NCBI GenBank assembly: GCA_002224055.1
Contig: AZLU01000003.1
Coordinates: forward strand, 502,073 to 566,072
Direction of reading: 5' to 3'
Source: Pezizomycotina sp. ARF18
Taxonomy: Eukaryota; Ascomycota
Length of the DNA: 64,000 bases
Part shown: in pieces, positions 22,639 through 35,500 of the stretch
How the letters are laid out: each line of letters opens with the position of its first letter
Numbering within the stretch: the first letter of the stretch is position 1
The notes under the pieces: model-generated
The model's input: only the letters and a program-made list of their open reading frames with translations
Database searches by the model: none
Told to the model about the DNA's origin: nothing
Translations under genes and position numbers: made by a program

Positions 22639-25175
22639 TTACGCTCTCCGAGGGAGCGTGGCTGCGAGAATATTCTCTTTCTGATCATCTGGAATCCTAC
22701 TGGCGGTCGGGGCGAAATTTCTAGGATGGCTTTCCTTCGCCTTGGGGGTATTGTAAAACTGCCCCTCCGGTTCCTTTCGCTCGCTCAGTATCATGTTGCT
22801 CGCTGGCGAGAAATGGTTACTCGGGTCTTGTTCTCGTCCCTTGAGCGCATCGTAAAGCTGCCTGTCGCCCTCCGTGATAATGCCGAATTTAGCCGTTGGG
22901 CCAGTAGGTGGTCAAGCTCTGCCTCTCTTTGTTCCAGAGGCAAGCCACGCAGCTCCCAAGAGAGTTCGCAATCGCTCATATCCAGATCACCGTTGTCATT
23001 TAGACATTGTACCAGAAAATTTGCTTCCCTAGCGCCTTGCATAAGGCTTCGTTTTAACTCTCTGACTTTTGAGCGCTGTTCCTCCTGTTGCTTTTTGAGG
23101 GCCATTTCAATGAAATAGGTCTGTCGTTGTCTGTTGTCGCGACTACTTGGGTCTTAGGCGTCCCAAGTTGACTGCTAGCGTGAGAGGAGGAGTCGAAAAC
23201 TCTTGGGCCTTGCGGCGTTTGGGAGCCGAAAGGGCCAGAATCAGGCATGCGAAGATATTCTCCATGCTCTCAATCGGAATGCTTTGTCTTGCCGATTGTT
23301 GCGGGAAACCTAAAGGCAGTGCGGGTTGTGCTGCCTTACTTGCGGCCGTATAAGCCCTCTATTAACGTTTGATTCTGGGTGATTTAGCTCGGTCCGTAAA
23401 GTTTCGGGAGCCTTATGCTCTTGCTGCGGTGCTGACGCTTCCCGCGGTGGCTCTTTCCTCTTTTGTTCACTTGCCTCGAGTTGCTGCCTGTGCCCCTGCT
23501 CCCGCCGCTCCCGCTCCTTTTCTAGTTGTCTAGAGGCTTGCCTTGTCAGACGCCCAACTGGTGGGATCGAGTTCTCCACTTCCATCGTGTGCGGGACATT
23601 TTTATGCGGAGCTTGGTTGCCTTGCCGCCCTCTTGCCTAGCATTTGTATTCTCGGCCTGCATGGGTTGTGTAGTCGAGTCTACTCCAAAAGACTACCAGG
23701 ACCGTGGTTCTGAAACCCGGCAACTCGCGGATCCAGTCCGGGAATCAACGGCATGTCTGGATCTTGGTACTGCTTCTTTTCATCCTCGGTGAGCGAGTTC
23801 CATACTTGTGGGAAATTCTTCACCCTGAGTCGTTCGAGTTGTATTTGGAGGGAAACAACTCTTTCGTGTATCTTCCGAGCTTCTTGCGTCACCTCGGTGG
23901 TTATCTTGGCGGAATTGGACACAGGTGTCGCTGCTTGCTGCTGCCTCGCCTTGCGCAGTCCCTTTAGAACCTCCAGGCTAAATTCCTCTTGCTTCTGCCT
24001 ATCCTCTGCGGTCGGCACGTACCATAGCTGCAAGGGGTTCTCCGAACATGTTATACTTTCTAGCCTTGCGCTAGATAGAAGGTAGAGTTGGTCCTTGCCG
24101 TCGGCCGATTTGCAACCTTCGAAATCGCGAATCCCACCATCAGTACAAAATATTCTAAAAACATTTTTTCAAGGTGTCGTGATTCCGGCAGAAGTCTTCT
24201 CACCATAGATCTTTTTACCGCTGGGACTGGCAATGGATAGCTTCACGGAATTTCCTTTCAGGATCTCCTGCATAGCTGTTGGGTAGGAGTTGAATTTGAC
24301 GGGGTAGACGCGTCTTCAAAAATGTTAGCAGACTTCACGTAGATAATTCCACACATAGCAGCATAACTCATACACGAAAGCAGACCCTTACTCATTACTC
24401 TTGCTTAGCTTCCATATAGGATCTATTGTTTCTTCACTCGCGGTTCCCTCCGGCTTCTTGTATCCCAAAGTACTCGTATCGTACTGCGGCCAAGGGTTTT
24501 TGCCCTCCGGCGGTATTGTGTTCTCTGTTGCGGTATAAGCATCCTACTCAAAATCGGAGTCAAAGTAAGGCGAGAAGAAAAGGAAAGAAAAACACATACA
24601 TCGTATAGACATGAAAAAACTTTTTGCCATACTTTCCATGGTCATTGAGCAATTCGAAGAAATCTGTACTCCTTTCAGATACGGGGCGATGCGGGATTAT
24701 CGTCATGAATCTATCAACTATCTCTTGTGCTTCTGGCGAAAGTTTGTTGTCCTTCAAATCCTTAAGCGCAACCAGGCCGTTACGATTCATCTACATTCTC
24801 GAGATCCGGGAAAACCCCAGGACGAAGTCGCATCACTGATTCGTTTTCCGAAAAGGTATTTTAGCATTAGTATGCAAATGTGAATTATCCAACTCGAAGG
24901 AGAAGGAAGAAAAAGAAGGTAGACGAGGGGAAAGAATGAGAAGAAGAGAGGGGAAAGACGATGTTGTAACGGAGAGAGACAGAGCAGAATCACTCACAGC
25001 ACCAAATATTCGCATCGATATCGCCGTGTGAGAGTGTTATTTGACTCGTGGAGATGTATCCTCCAGCTTGATTTCTCCTAATGCATACTTTCCGCAGTGG
25101 GCAACTAGGGCCTGGAGGGCCACGAGAAAAATTAGTGTAAGATACGAGACTGCCTCCCTCCCAGTACGCCATCAT
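22639..25175 (-). CDS. Multi-exon coiled-coil protein, unknown function
   Basis: Reads from an ATG at 25175 (MMAYWEGGSL) through several exons. The first intron, 24997-24836, has GTGAGT and an AG acceptor. Next come LKDLKDNKLSPEAQEIVDRF (about 24650-24780), then an exon ending TIDPIWKLSKSNE before a GTAAGG donor, then a YPVKFNSYPTAMQEIL segment, then QLWYVPTAEDRQKQEEFSLE (24033 leftward). Long charged stretches rich in Q, E and R follow (LEKERERREQGHRQQLEA, KKQQEEQRSKVRELKRSL), predicted as coiled coil. The last frame ends ...ENILAATLPRRA with a stop at 22639. Frames shift near 24795, 23600, 23110 and 22875. I do not recognise a domain. Soluble, probably cytoplasmic or nuclear. The exon chain is my reconstruction and only moderately sure. 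Confidence 0.55.
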
Positions 25176-26058
25176 TTACTATTATCTCCTTCAAGTCCTA
25201 AGGATCGGTTTTGAGACTCTAATTAGACCCATTCATCTGGAAGTAACGGGACCGGCTAAATATTATGGGGAATTCGACCATCGATATGCTAAGACGCTTT
25301 CTCCAATGCTTATATGAGGGAGTTTTGGGGAAGAATGCTAGAGCCCGAGCCTAGCCGTATCTGACACCGATTTAAGACCATGCAGCAGATATTAATGGTC
25401 TAAAAATGGCGTGAAAAAGCTTCTAGAACATGCTAAGCTCCCTAGAAACTTTGCAACAGCTTAAATGTTTGTTAAAATCTCAATTTTTCTCAACGGCTTA
25501 CGTAGTTGATATTATGCGTAGCAAGCTTTTGACTCCATGAAAAATGTACGGCTACTCGCGGCGGTGATACCTTCATGCCTTGTCTCAGAAACTTTTTTAA
25601 ACAGGTTTAGCTTCCCGTGGGATCGCTGCGGTGGTTCACACATGTTGAAAGCTATTCGTTTGGTAGTGACTTTGGTGAAACTTGTCGCTCCTCCAAATCG
25701 TGATCAGAAAGTGATTGAACGCGAGAATGTCCAAAAGAGAATGCAAAATACTCAGATTTTTTTTTTTTTTTTAACGTAAAGCGTTATAATTATAATGGCT
25801 CTATCTTAGACTAGAACGAAAATTTTCTGATAGTTATTGAGAACTGGTATCTGTGAATCAAAGAACTGGATCTTAATTGCGCTTCGTTTTTAGTATACTT
25901 TACAATTTTGCTTATATCGAGTATGGAGCTTCCTTTACCCTACGTAGTCGTTCTTTGTTAGTAACGCCGATTTGTGAAACTTGCTCAAGAAGCATTGCAT
26001 TGCAGTAAGCGCACATACCATTTCGTAATTCCTTTTACCTTTTATGCATACTGGTAAA
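25176..26058. other. Intergenic
   Basis: Promoter side of the coiled-coil gene and 3' side of the kinase-like gene. Only short frames; T tract near 25759. Confidence 0.5.
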
Positions 26059-28578
26059 TCACAATAAGCTAGAAGGGGATGTAAGCCCTTGCCATCCAAA
26101 AGAAAGTAAACCGAAATTTTTCAAGAGGCCTCTTTGAAAAGATCTAACATAAACCCTTCGAACTTCCAGTACGCATCCTCGAGCTTGTCGTTTGGTTATC
26201 ACGATGTCATAGTCGTTATTCTTACTTATCTCCCCGATCTGCGCTCTCGCAGCGTCGAGCCTCATTTTAATATCCTCCTCATCGACTGCTCCTCTCTTGC
26301 GCATCCTCTCCTCCAGATCCTTCGGCGATCCTGGTATGACGTATACCTTGCGCACCCGCATGCCTTTACCGTAATTCTCGTTCAGAATCTCAGCTCCTCT
26401 AAGGTCAAGATTCGTAACGCCGACTTTACCGCAACGCGTATCCTGTCCAGTTCGTCGTAAGTAGTCCCGTAGTAATTGGTGTACCATTCGCTGACTTCGG
26501 CGAAGAAGTTTCGCTCGCGCATCTCAAGGAACGTTTCTTTGGAAACATAGTGGTAATTAACGCCGGGAACTTCACCAGGACGTATGAAGCGGGTAGTGTG
26601 TGGGATAGGGCGGGCGAATTTTTCGGGGTGCGACTGGAGGAGGATGTTGATCAGCGTTGTTTTGCCTGCGCAGGACGCCCCATCCACAGTAGCTAGGAGG
26701 TATTTTTCCTTTGATGATATAGATTGACCAGAATAGCACGGGTCTATACCGGTAACCATTAGCGTTGAGCCACATTAGGGAGTGCTATTTTAAAGATGAC
26801 CAGATCTTATGGCACTGTGTGGTTTATTTACTTACCATAGCAAGCAATGCTTTCAGGAAGAAGATCGAAGGGGGTGAGTAATCAGGTCCAATTAAGCTCG
26901 ACGTAAGCTCAGGCGTAATTTCGATTTCATAGAGTTGGTTGAATAAGGCGAGTTGCTCTGATACTTCAATGTACGATGGTTTCTCTGCCTTTTCGATATG
27001 GTGAGCCGGCTTAGATTCGGGCTCGAAGTCTTGCTGGGTTTCCTTAGCTATCTCTCTCTCCTCGTCTATCTCTTCCTCGACTATGCCTTCCTCCTTTACT
27101 ATTTCTTCCTCCTTTACTATCTCTTCCTCCTTTACCATTTCTTCTTCCTTTGGCATTTTCTCCTCGAATCTCTCTCCCTCCTCAACCAGCTCTGCCTTCT
27201 CGACTATCTGTTGCTTCGCTTCCTCCGCAACCTCTTGCATTGCTTCCTTTTCTGCGTTCAGTTTCTCGGCGAGAGCTCTTTCAGCTTCTCTCATACCCCT
27301 CAAGTTAAGCTTCAGAATTATCTTCCTTGGCGTTGGCTGCTCCAATTGTTCAGTTGCCGGCTCTTTGACAAGCGCCTGACGTATAGGTGTGCTTGGTACG
27401 TCAGCATCACTTTTACGACGTCTTCTCGAGCTTTTATCTCCTCTTGGAGTTGCGCTTCCTCGACCTCTGGCTCTCGGTGTTTCGCTTCCTCGGTCTCTGG
27501 CCCTCGCTGTTTCGCTTCCACGAGGCGTCGAGTTCCCCTGCGCTCCCCTCCCTCTGCCTCTACCCCTCCCAGGTGGCTACCGCGCTGGCCCCACGGGTAA
27601 CCTGTCCTGTATTGCTTCCTGGTGTATTCCCGCCGCGAGTTCAACTCCCTCCAATACGTTCCACGTTGCTTGTCCTTGGGATTTTTGTGGCGTCTCGAAT
27701 TGCTGTTACCATTCGCTGTGTCCGTGTTGACGCCTACCCTCGTCTCCTCTGCCCCAGCTGGAGCTTCAACAGGTTCAATATTGCTGACAGATCCATCTTG
27801 TGCCTCGGCCGTTGAGCTTTACCGGCGAGTCTTCTCTCAACTCCTTATTATCCGATCTTGTCTGGCTGTGTATAATGTCTTCCCGTGGGGTTACAACTGA
27901 TATCTCAAAGATACCGTTATTGATGACTCTGAAAGAGAGAAAGAAGCAGATGTTGCTTTTGTAGAAGTCGACGGTTCACTAAAAGTGCTGTTAAATAATG
28001 ATAATAATGATAATAATATTTAATTCACCAACTTGTGAATATTAAAGGGTCGCTGGTGTTGTTTGCCTAAAAATCTTTTTTCTTAATTGTAGCAAACATC
28101 GCAGGAGCTGTCGAGGTTTTTCTCACCTAAAAACTCCTTTAAATGCGGAAGAACTGCGCTGCAATACATTCTCACTAACAAAAGCAGCATCGCGCAGATA
28201 GCCCACGGGAGTTCATCACCCAGATAAAAGTTCTCATGCAGTCATCGTATTCAGCAGACACCCTATAAAATTCGAATAACTTCCTCCAATTTTCTTCGGC
28301 CGTTTGGTGGTTTGTGAGCTTCCTGCGACGAGTAGTAAACTAGAAACAGGTGAGCTCACCAATTTTTGGCATCTACTTCGGTAAGTTTGCTTGATATTGG
28401 TTTGACGTTTGATTACCGGGGATCGAGGTAGAGAACCCTCAAATCGAAGCTCCTGCAGTTGGAACCTCATTCCGAACCCATTACTGAATGGTGTTGTACA
28501 TTTGCCACCTTCAGAGAGTTTCCATGCTCTCGGCAGCTTTTGCTGGGCCAAGCAATCGAAGGGAGCCGGCCGCGGCAT
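26059..28578 (-). CDS. Long charged protein with C-terminal guanylate-kinase domain
   Basis: The C-terminal third is a guanylate-kinase fold, which phosphorylates GMP or, in scaffold relatives, binds proteins. It has P-loop DGASCAGKTTLIN, the signature HTTRFIRPGEVPGVNYHYV that fits the family pattern position by position, NYYGTTYDEL, and KRGAVDEEDIKMRLDAARA near the lid and helix. The usual GPSGxGKS P-loop is altered to GASCAGKT. Upstream lies a large N-terminal region: an ATG at 28578, a FEFYRVSAEYDDCMRTF exon, an intron of about 195 nt (27930-28125), an Arg/Glu-rich stretch, and an acidic 8-residue repeat (VKEEEIVK, 27060-27160) before an intron at about 26836-26760. Frames shift near 28170, 27790, 27365 and 26450. 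Canonical guanylate kinases are about 190 residues, so this is not the housekeeping enzyme alone. Linking of the upstream exons is inferred. Confidence 0.68.
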
Positions 28579-30709
28579 CGAACCTGGCTTGACTGATGGA
28601 GAGAGATTTTTTCTCCATTTTCTGGTCTATTGCTACTCAGCACCTTCAAGCCAATTGGAGGCTATCAGGAAGCTGCATACCTGTCATTCGAGGTAGGGGA
28701 TGTTTCTTGATATAGGCCCACGGGCGGGCTTCAATTGGAGAAATATATGGAGGTTGATGCATCTGGAGTTGAGCAAAGGATATACATGCACACTGGTTTT
28801 TGGTAGGTATCATTCAAAAGAAAGAAATACAGTCAAACTGTTGCATAATTGCAAATTGGGCAAGCTTCGTAGCGAGATACAGAATCACAAAACATGAACG
28901 AAGAAGCTCGGACAGCTTCCATGAGCATCTGATTGGACATCCCGATCTTGTCCCCTTGGGACATCAATGAATGCATTTGAGATCTTTTCCGCTTCGATCT
29001 TGTCAAGAGATGGGATTCGTCAGTGTCCCCTTCCCTCTCTCTCTCTCTCTCTTTTTTTTTTTTTCTTTTCTCTTCTCTTTTGTCATTTTTGTTGCTTACG
29101 AGTGCGTCAGTAAATCTTGTTGTGCTTATTCCTAATATGCTTAGAAACGTTTCGAACGTCAGCGAGCCAGCAAAAAAGGGAATGGTCAGTTGAGAAGGCC
29201 ACTCTAAGCGACCGCTGCACTAAACGAATGCAACTTATCAATGCGTCCCGATGCAAAGTACCGAAACAAATTAGGTGAAAATATTCGCCTTGAGGACAAT
29301 CGCATTCTCATGGGTGTATTACGCAAGATGGTAACTCTATACCAGTTCCACTCAGAAAGAATGCGCTATTGAAATCGCTCTATTGTCGATCAAGACTTCG
29401 TGGACGGCCCGAGCAAATGTAAGCTCTCGGTCAGCTCTCACGTGATCCGGCTCCCGGCAGCTTTCTTGCGCTCGATCTCTCTTCTTTTCAGTTCTTCTTT
29501 CCTCTTTGTTTCCTTTTCTTCTCTCTCTTTTTCTTTTGGGCGAGTTCCGTGACATGTCAGATTGCATCGCGATGCTTCGAAGATACTACGTTGGCTGGCG
29601 TATAAACCTTTTGCAGGAGGAGCAACGTTCAGCCTTAACATTTGCGGCTGACTTTTTTTTTTCTCGTCTAAAAAACGCATGGTGGGGTGGTAAGCTCTCC
29701 CAATCCCGCCAATCGGAAGCTACTTCGTCCTCGACTCCGGCAGAACCCCCGGCGAAAGCTCAGAACAATCTGGTGGGGGACGTTAAACTTCTTCTAGGAT
29801 GGGCTCGAAGGGCTGTAATGCCTGGCTCTTTTTATAACAAGGGTTCGATCGTGAGGCTGACCTGGAAAAAGGCTTGTGCAGACCATAGGGTAGGAATTTG
29901 AATATCGATAATGACAACCAAGCCAAAAGCACCATCCATGTCCAAGGTAAGTAGAACACTGAGAGTTTTTTTCCGTATTTCAAATAGGTCAAATCCAAAT
30001 CGAAACAAGTATTGATCGGTATTATATTCATTGGTAAGTGACACTATAACATTTCAAGAAAGGCTTTTGGCATCCCATCCTTTTTTTTGATTATCGCCGG
30101 TGATTTCACTCCTGTTTGCGTGGGGCTGTGTTGGGATTTGGATTTAGGTGACATTTTGTATTTTTAGGACCACTTTAACGCTATGCGAAATTTGTGCCCA
30201 AAAGGTCCCCACTCGAGGGATTTTATATTAAGGGATACCATACAACTACCAGTTCGCTCCACGTTGAAATCGCTTAAAGCTCTGCTTCAACCTCGACTGC
30301 TATATGCCATCTTGGCATTGTTGGGCTGAAAGGTGGGATTGGTTCTCACCGCTCTCAGACCCTCCCCTTATCAATTCCTCATCAGTCTTTCACTCAAACA
30401 ATCACTTACGCAGAAAGCATACAAAACTCCATCGATACCCTTTTTTACTGTTTCTTCTCTTCCCTTTCTCTTTCCCCCCTCTTTTCCTGCTGTCAGCGTC
30501 TTTTTTCCCGCAGAGCGACTTGCATATACTGCTTGGTTTGGGTCCATAGCTGGGTTATTTTTCACGTTTCCGAAGTTCAGGAGCCTCGTTTGGGTTGGGA
30601 ATCAATTACGTTCAAAACCGTCAAGGCCTTTCTCATTCACGATATTTAGCGTAACGAGACTATAACCCTCGACTTCCTACAACGACTGTACAAGCAAATT
30701 AGACGAAAA
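28579..30709. other. Intergenic
   Basis: No gene recognised. CT-rich microsatellite at about 29038-29075 and purine- or pyrimidine-rich tracts at 29450-29540 and 30450-30500. The last 400 bases form the upstream region of the MARVEL-like gene, with CT-rich leader sequence typical of fungal promoters. Confidence 0.5.
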
Positions 30710-31529
30710 ATGGCACCTAAGAGACCATCGACGGCCTGGTCGAATGGCGGGTACTACTCCTCCGGTTCATCCAGCTTATTGCTTCGGCGGGCGTGCTTGG
30801 GTCCATGGCATACTTCACTATCAGGCTGATTAAGGATCACTTTGGCGTTCCTTACGAATTTATCATCCTTATCGCTGCCGTAAGTGGCCTTGTTTTTCAC
30901 TCTAAATTTTACACCGTGGACCCATATTAATCTTTTGATTTCATTGTTTCGAAAAAAATGAGGCTCAAATTCTTACTAACTCCTATGGATCTCTCGTCCA
31001 TGCCCCTCGTAACAGTCCATATTAGCTCTCGTCACAATAGTTCTCCTGACGTTATTCAAATGCTGCGGCGCCTTGAAGCCAGGTCTCGCGGCCGTTGCCG
31101 ACCTCATTGCCGTCGCTTACTGGGTGTTGGTTTCGGTCTTTTGACCAAAGCTATGGGCCACACTATTCTGACCTCCTGCAATAACGGCACCTGGGCCCCG
31201 ACAAGAGCGAAGGCGTCTGGGTTTGCAAGACTTACAAGGCCACTTGGATTTTGTGCATTGTTGCAATGTGAGTCTCTCTAAGATTATTTCCGCGGAATTT
31301 TACTTGTATAGTCTTTTCAAATATACTAATATTGATGATCGCTTCTTTCCTTCCTTCAAGTGCTGGCTTCCTCGGAGCGTTCATCATGGACCTCGTCGTC
31401 ATGAAGAAGAAATCGCACAAGTACGTCCCGGCCAACCCGAGGTCGATGCAGCAGCAGAAGGCAAAGACCGTACCGGACTACCAGGCCGATACTTCCTACG
31501 GATCCGGAGGCCTCGGTCACCACGAGTAA
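30710..31529 (+). CDS. MARVEL-like four-helix membrane protein
   Basis: Small membrane protein with four hydrophobic segments: RFIQLIASAGVLGSMAYFTI, IILIAASILALVTIVLLTLF, LAAVADLIAVAYWVLVSVF and TWILCIVAIAGFLGAFIMDL. A polar C-terminal tail ends GGLGHHE. This layout matches fungal membrane-associating (MARVEL) proteins of the plasma membrane. Introns: 30880-31015 (GTAAGT, CTAAC branch, AACAG) and 31268-31360 (GTGAGT...TCAAG); both joins keep a hydrophobic reading. Start is ATG at 30710 (MAPKRPSTA). Frames shift near 30745, 31140 and 31205. Paired cysteines in the second loop (TSCNN, VWVCK) suit a disulfide. The role is not known beyond membrane organisation. Confidence 0.65.
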
Positions 31530-32533
31530 AGGAGCAAATACAACACTGGCTCTACATCAACAAACGGCAAAAACATATATGGAAATAGTCGAAATGGAAT
31601 TCCATTGCGGTCAGCCATGACAAAGCCGATCGATAACGAGAAAAGCAGGGCGAAGGCGAGAAGACGGATTGCTATGACGAGAGTCAATAGCGGTCCAACA
31701 GGAAAAAAGCCATTACGAAACGAGAACCTATGGCAAAATTACTATATACTATACATACTGATATCCCTTTTTTATCTTCTATTTTCAACTCATGTGTGCT
31801 CTCTCTCCGTCCTCTCTTTTTTTTTCCCCTCACATCAACTCTGGCGTTTGTTCTTCGTTTTTCTCTTCTTACAGTTAAATGTCAAGTTCCATCATTTGAA
31901 AAATAAAACAGGCCAAACATTTTCCGTACAAAAAAAGGAGATCGAATATATCTGACACTGAAATGATTCATCCGTGAAGTTGTTTGTATCCTCGAGCGAT
32001 GTAGTACAGGGTATATATGAAGTATAACTGTGAGAATATGATGTGAAGCTAGGCGATACATACGTAGCATCACAGCCCGATCACTTCGTTACTTTTACTT
32101 TGCTATCCCTTGCCGAACTATCTATCTTATTGCCTAGATTCTTGTTGATGTACGGTGAGTTTTATTTAGATATACATATTTGATCTAACGATATTACGAT
32201 GTAGCTAGAATACAAAGAGCTCAAACTCCGTAAAATATGGAAGGCGAGCAATTATTTGACACGATGAAAAGAAAAAATCAATATGAAAATTGACAATTGA
32301 GAAAAGAATTATATTAATCCACCTCCCAAAATTTCGTTCCCCCACAAATAGCAAAAAAATAACCAAAAAAATTTTTTTTTAGCAGTACAAGATGGCAATC
32401 GTCCATTATTATTATCATCTGAGGATATCGTGCAATTTCTCATATCATCATCCGATTTCATTCCTCTTCATCTTTTCATCAATCACTGTACTCCAATCTG
32501 CTCGAGCATCAGCAACGCGGCAAGACTAGAGCT
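31530..32533. other. Intergenic between convergent genes
   Basis: Shared 3' regions of the MARVEL-like and repeat-protein genes. AT-rich with A/T tracts near 32350-32385. No gene seen. Confidence 0.55.
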
Positions 32534-35500
32534 TCAATCTCTCCACGGGACCTCCTTCCACCTCCATCCCACGAGCACCTTCTCCTCGCTCTTGTTAACC
32601 TTCTTCATCTTCTGTACCTTTTCCAGCATACCGTCCAGAACGCGGAAGACGGACCACGTCGCCCACCACTTCGCGACTCCCTTCATGCTGAAGATGAGGG
32701 TGATCAACGGGATAAGCGTCCACCGCCAGATGTGCGACTTGTACGACGGCAGAATATTCAAGAATCCGCGGGAAGAAGGGGCCCCCTGATAATGAACCTC
32801 TTGCAGGAGCACGCTACCTTCCTGGAACGTTGGAACTGGAAGAGGCAAAGAGAGAACCTGAAAGGGAAAGGAATTTGTTAGTATATTCTTGATACCTTGA
32901 ACAATTGAGAATAAGAATGGGAAAAAGAATAGAAGGTATTTTCTTACAGGAAGATTCCGCTCGCGTAGCTCCAAAGGATGCCCGGTATGTACTTCTCCCT
33001 AATAATCCTCAGCTCGTCGATGAAGTACCGCAGATCGTCAATGACCATGTGCTGCACGATCATCTTCCGGCTCTCCTTGTCGACGCGGGGGTCGCTAGTG
33101 CTGCCTCCGCCGCCGATACGTTCCCGCTCGACGCGCTCGCGCTCCCTCTGCCATTCCTTGTGCCGCCGGGCTTCGCTGGAAGAGTAGTAGTACGCGCTGC
33201 TCTCCTCGCTGTCGCTCTCCTTGGAGATCTTGTGTGAGCTCTCGCCGCTGACGGTGCGGCGGTACTGCCGGAGGTTATGCCTGAGCGAGGTCCTCACGGT
33301 CTCGGTGGACACGGTGACGCTGCTCGTGCGGGACGAGTAGCTGGTGCGGTGCCGGTAGGACGAGGAGTGGCCGCCGGACTGTGAGGATTCGTAGCCGTAC
33401 GCTAGGCTAACGCCGCCGCTGACGGAGGAGGCGGAGGTGTAGTGCGAGTCGCCCGGGTGCCTGCCGTACGAGGTTTCGCTTATCCTGGTGGTCGTCTCGC
33501 CGGGTCGACCGTACGAATCTTCGGTGATTCGGGTGGTCGTCGTCACGCGCTCACGATCGTACTCAGATCCGCCGGTCCTTTCTCTGGTGATCCTGTCACG
33601 CTCGCGGTCATATTCTTCTCGCCGGATCCTTTCCTTCTCTCTCTCCCTATGGCGCTCGCGGGAGCTGTCGCGCTCTTCCTTCTTACCGATGAATTTGGAA
33701 GCAGCAGCGCCGACGAGGCCACCGGCGATTACGCTACCTAGACCACCAAAGAGACCGCCTTTAGAGGAAGAGCTCTTTTCCTCGGCTTTGGTCCTGCTGC
33801 TACTAGTCCTCCTCTCCTCTCTCCTCTCCTCTCTCCTCCCCTCTTCGGTTCTGGTTCGCTTTTCCTCGGTGTATGATGAACTCCTTCCAGGTTCTCCTGA
33901 GACGGTTCTCGTAGTAACAGTTCCTTCCTCAGTATACGAACCTCCTGGCCCTTCGGTTCTGCTCGAGCTGCGTTGTTCTTGATATCCGCCAGACTCTTCC
34001 TGCTTCGCGGAAGGAGAGGAACCGTACACTCCCCGGCAAAAGCGCCGGATACGTTCTGCGAGCTGCTGCTCCTTTGCTCTTGCCTTGAATTGGAGCTTCT
34101 CTCTTCCCTTGAGGTACTAACCCTTTCCTGCCTGGAGGAAGAGTGTGTTCCCTCTTCAGAGATACTCCTGTTGACGTTCCTCTGTTCGGAGGAATACGAG
34201 TTACCCGGCTCTTGCGACACCGTCCTAGTAGTGGTAGAGTACGAAGTCGTCGGCCCCTGCCCCGGGATAGACGAGTATGGAGCTGCGGAATCAGTGAATG
34301 TCCTGCTGCTCGTGCTCACCTGATCATCTTCCCTCCTGGAAGACGCGGCGGCACCGTACAATCCTTTTCCAGACATGAGAGCGGCACCTGCTGCACTTGC
34401 TAGTATGAGATCTTTGTTGGACGAACTCCTTTCTTCTGCTCGCGAGGTACCACTGCGCTCGTCTTTGGAGAAGCTGCTACGCTGGTCCTGCGAGATACTT
34501 CTCTGCTTATCTTCGGAAAGACTGGTACGTTTTTCTTGCGAATAGCTACTCCGTTTGTCTTGCGAGCTGCTTCTACTTTCGTCCTTTGAAAGGGTACGCC
34601 GTTCGTCTTTTGAAAGGCGCTTTTCTTCTTTTGAGAGATTCCGCCGTTCTTCTTTAGAAAGGCTGCGTCGTTCCTCTTTGAGACGTCTCCGTTCTTCTTT
34701 CGAGAGGCTGCGTTGTTCCTCTTTCGAGAGGGCGACGGCTGTTGCGGCGGCTGCAGCACCTGCTAAGAGGATATCCTTGCTGGATGAACTCCTTTCTTCT
34801 GCACGCGAACTGTTTTGATCTTGGGAGAAATTGCTGCGCTGTTCTTGCGAAGAACTAGTGCGCTGATCTTGAGAGAGGCTAACTCCTTGGTCTTGATAGT
34901 TACTGTAACTTTGATCTTGGGAGTTACTATACCGCTGGTCCTGCGAGTTGCGGTATCGCTGATCTTGGTAACTATTATATCGCTGGTCTTGGGAGTTGCT
35001 GTATCGTTGATCGTCGTATTGACTGCTGCGCTGGTCCTGGGAGACGCTATTACGCTGATCTTGCGAGATGCTCCGTGAGTCTTGCCTTATCGTGGACGTA
35101 CTATTAGTACTTTCTTCCCGCGATATGCTCGTCTGCTGATCTTGTCTCGCTGATGAGCTCCTGGTGTTTTCTTCGGAGATGGTCCTGCTGACGTTGTACG
35201 TGCTGCTACTTCCAGTCGGTTCTTCGATAGAAGTCTTGGTAACGGTTTGGTACGAATTTAGCGGTTCTCCCGAAACAGTTCTGGAAATCGTTTGGTACGA
35301 ATTCAGCGGCTCGTCGGAAACAGTCCTGGTGATGGTGTGGGTTGTATTTATTTGTTCCCCCGAGAAGCTGCCGGGAGCGGTTTGGTACGAATTCGTGTAT
35401 TCTTCTGAAAAGCCGCCCGGAATCGGTGGATAAGAGCTCGATAGATCGTCTGAAAATCCGCCGGGAATAGGTGGATAAGAATTCGTCGGTTCGTCTGCGA

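Noticed and set aside
26998-27600. 200-codon plus-strand Leu/Ser-rich frame
   Set aside because: Antisense shadow of the acidic Glu-repeat exon of the kinase-like gene.
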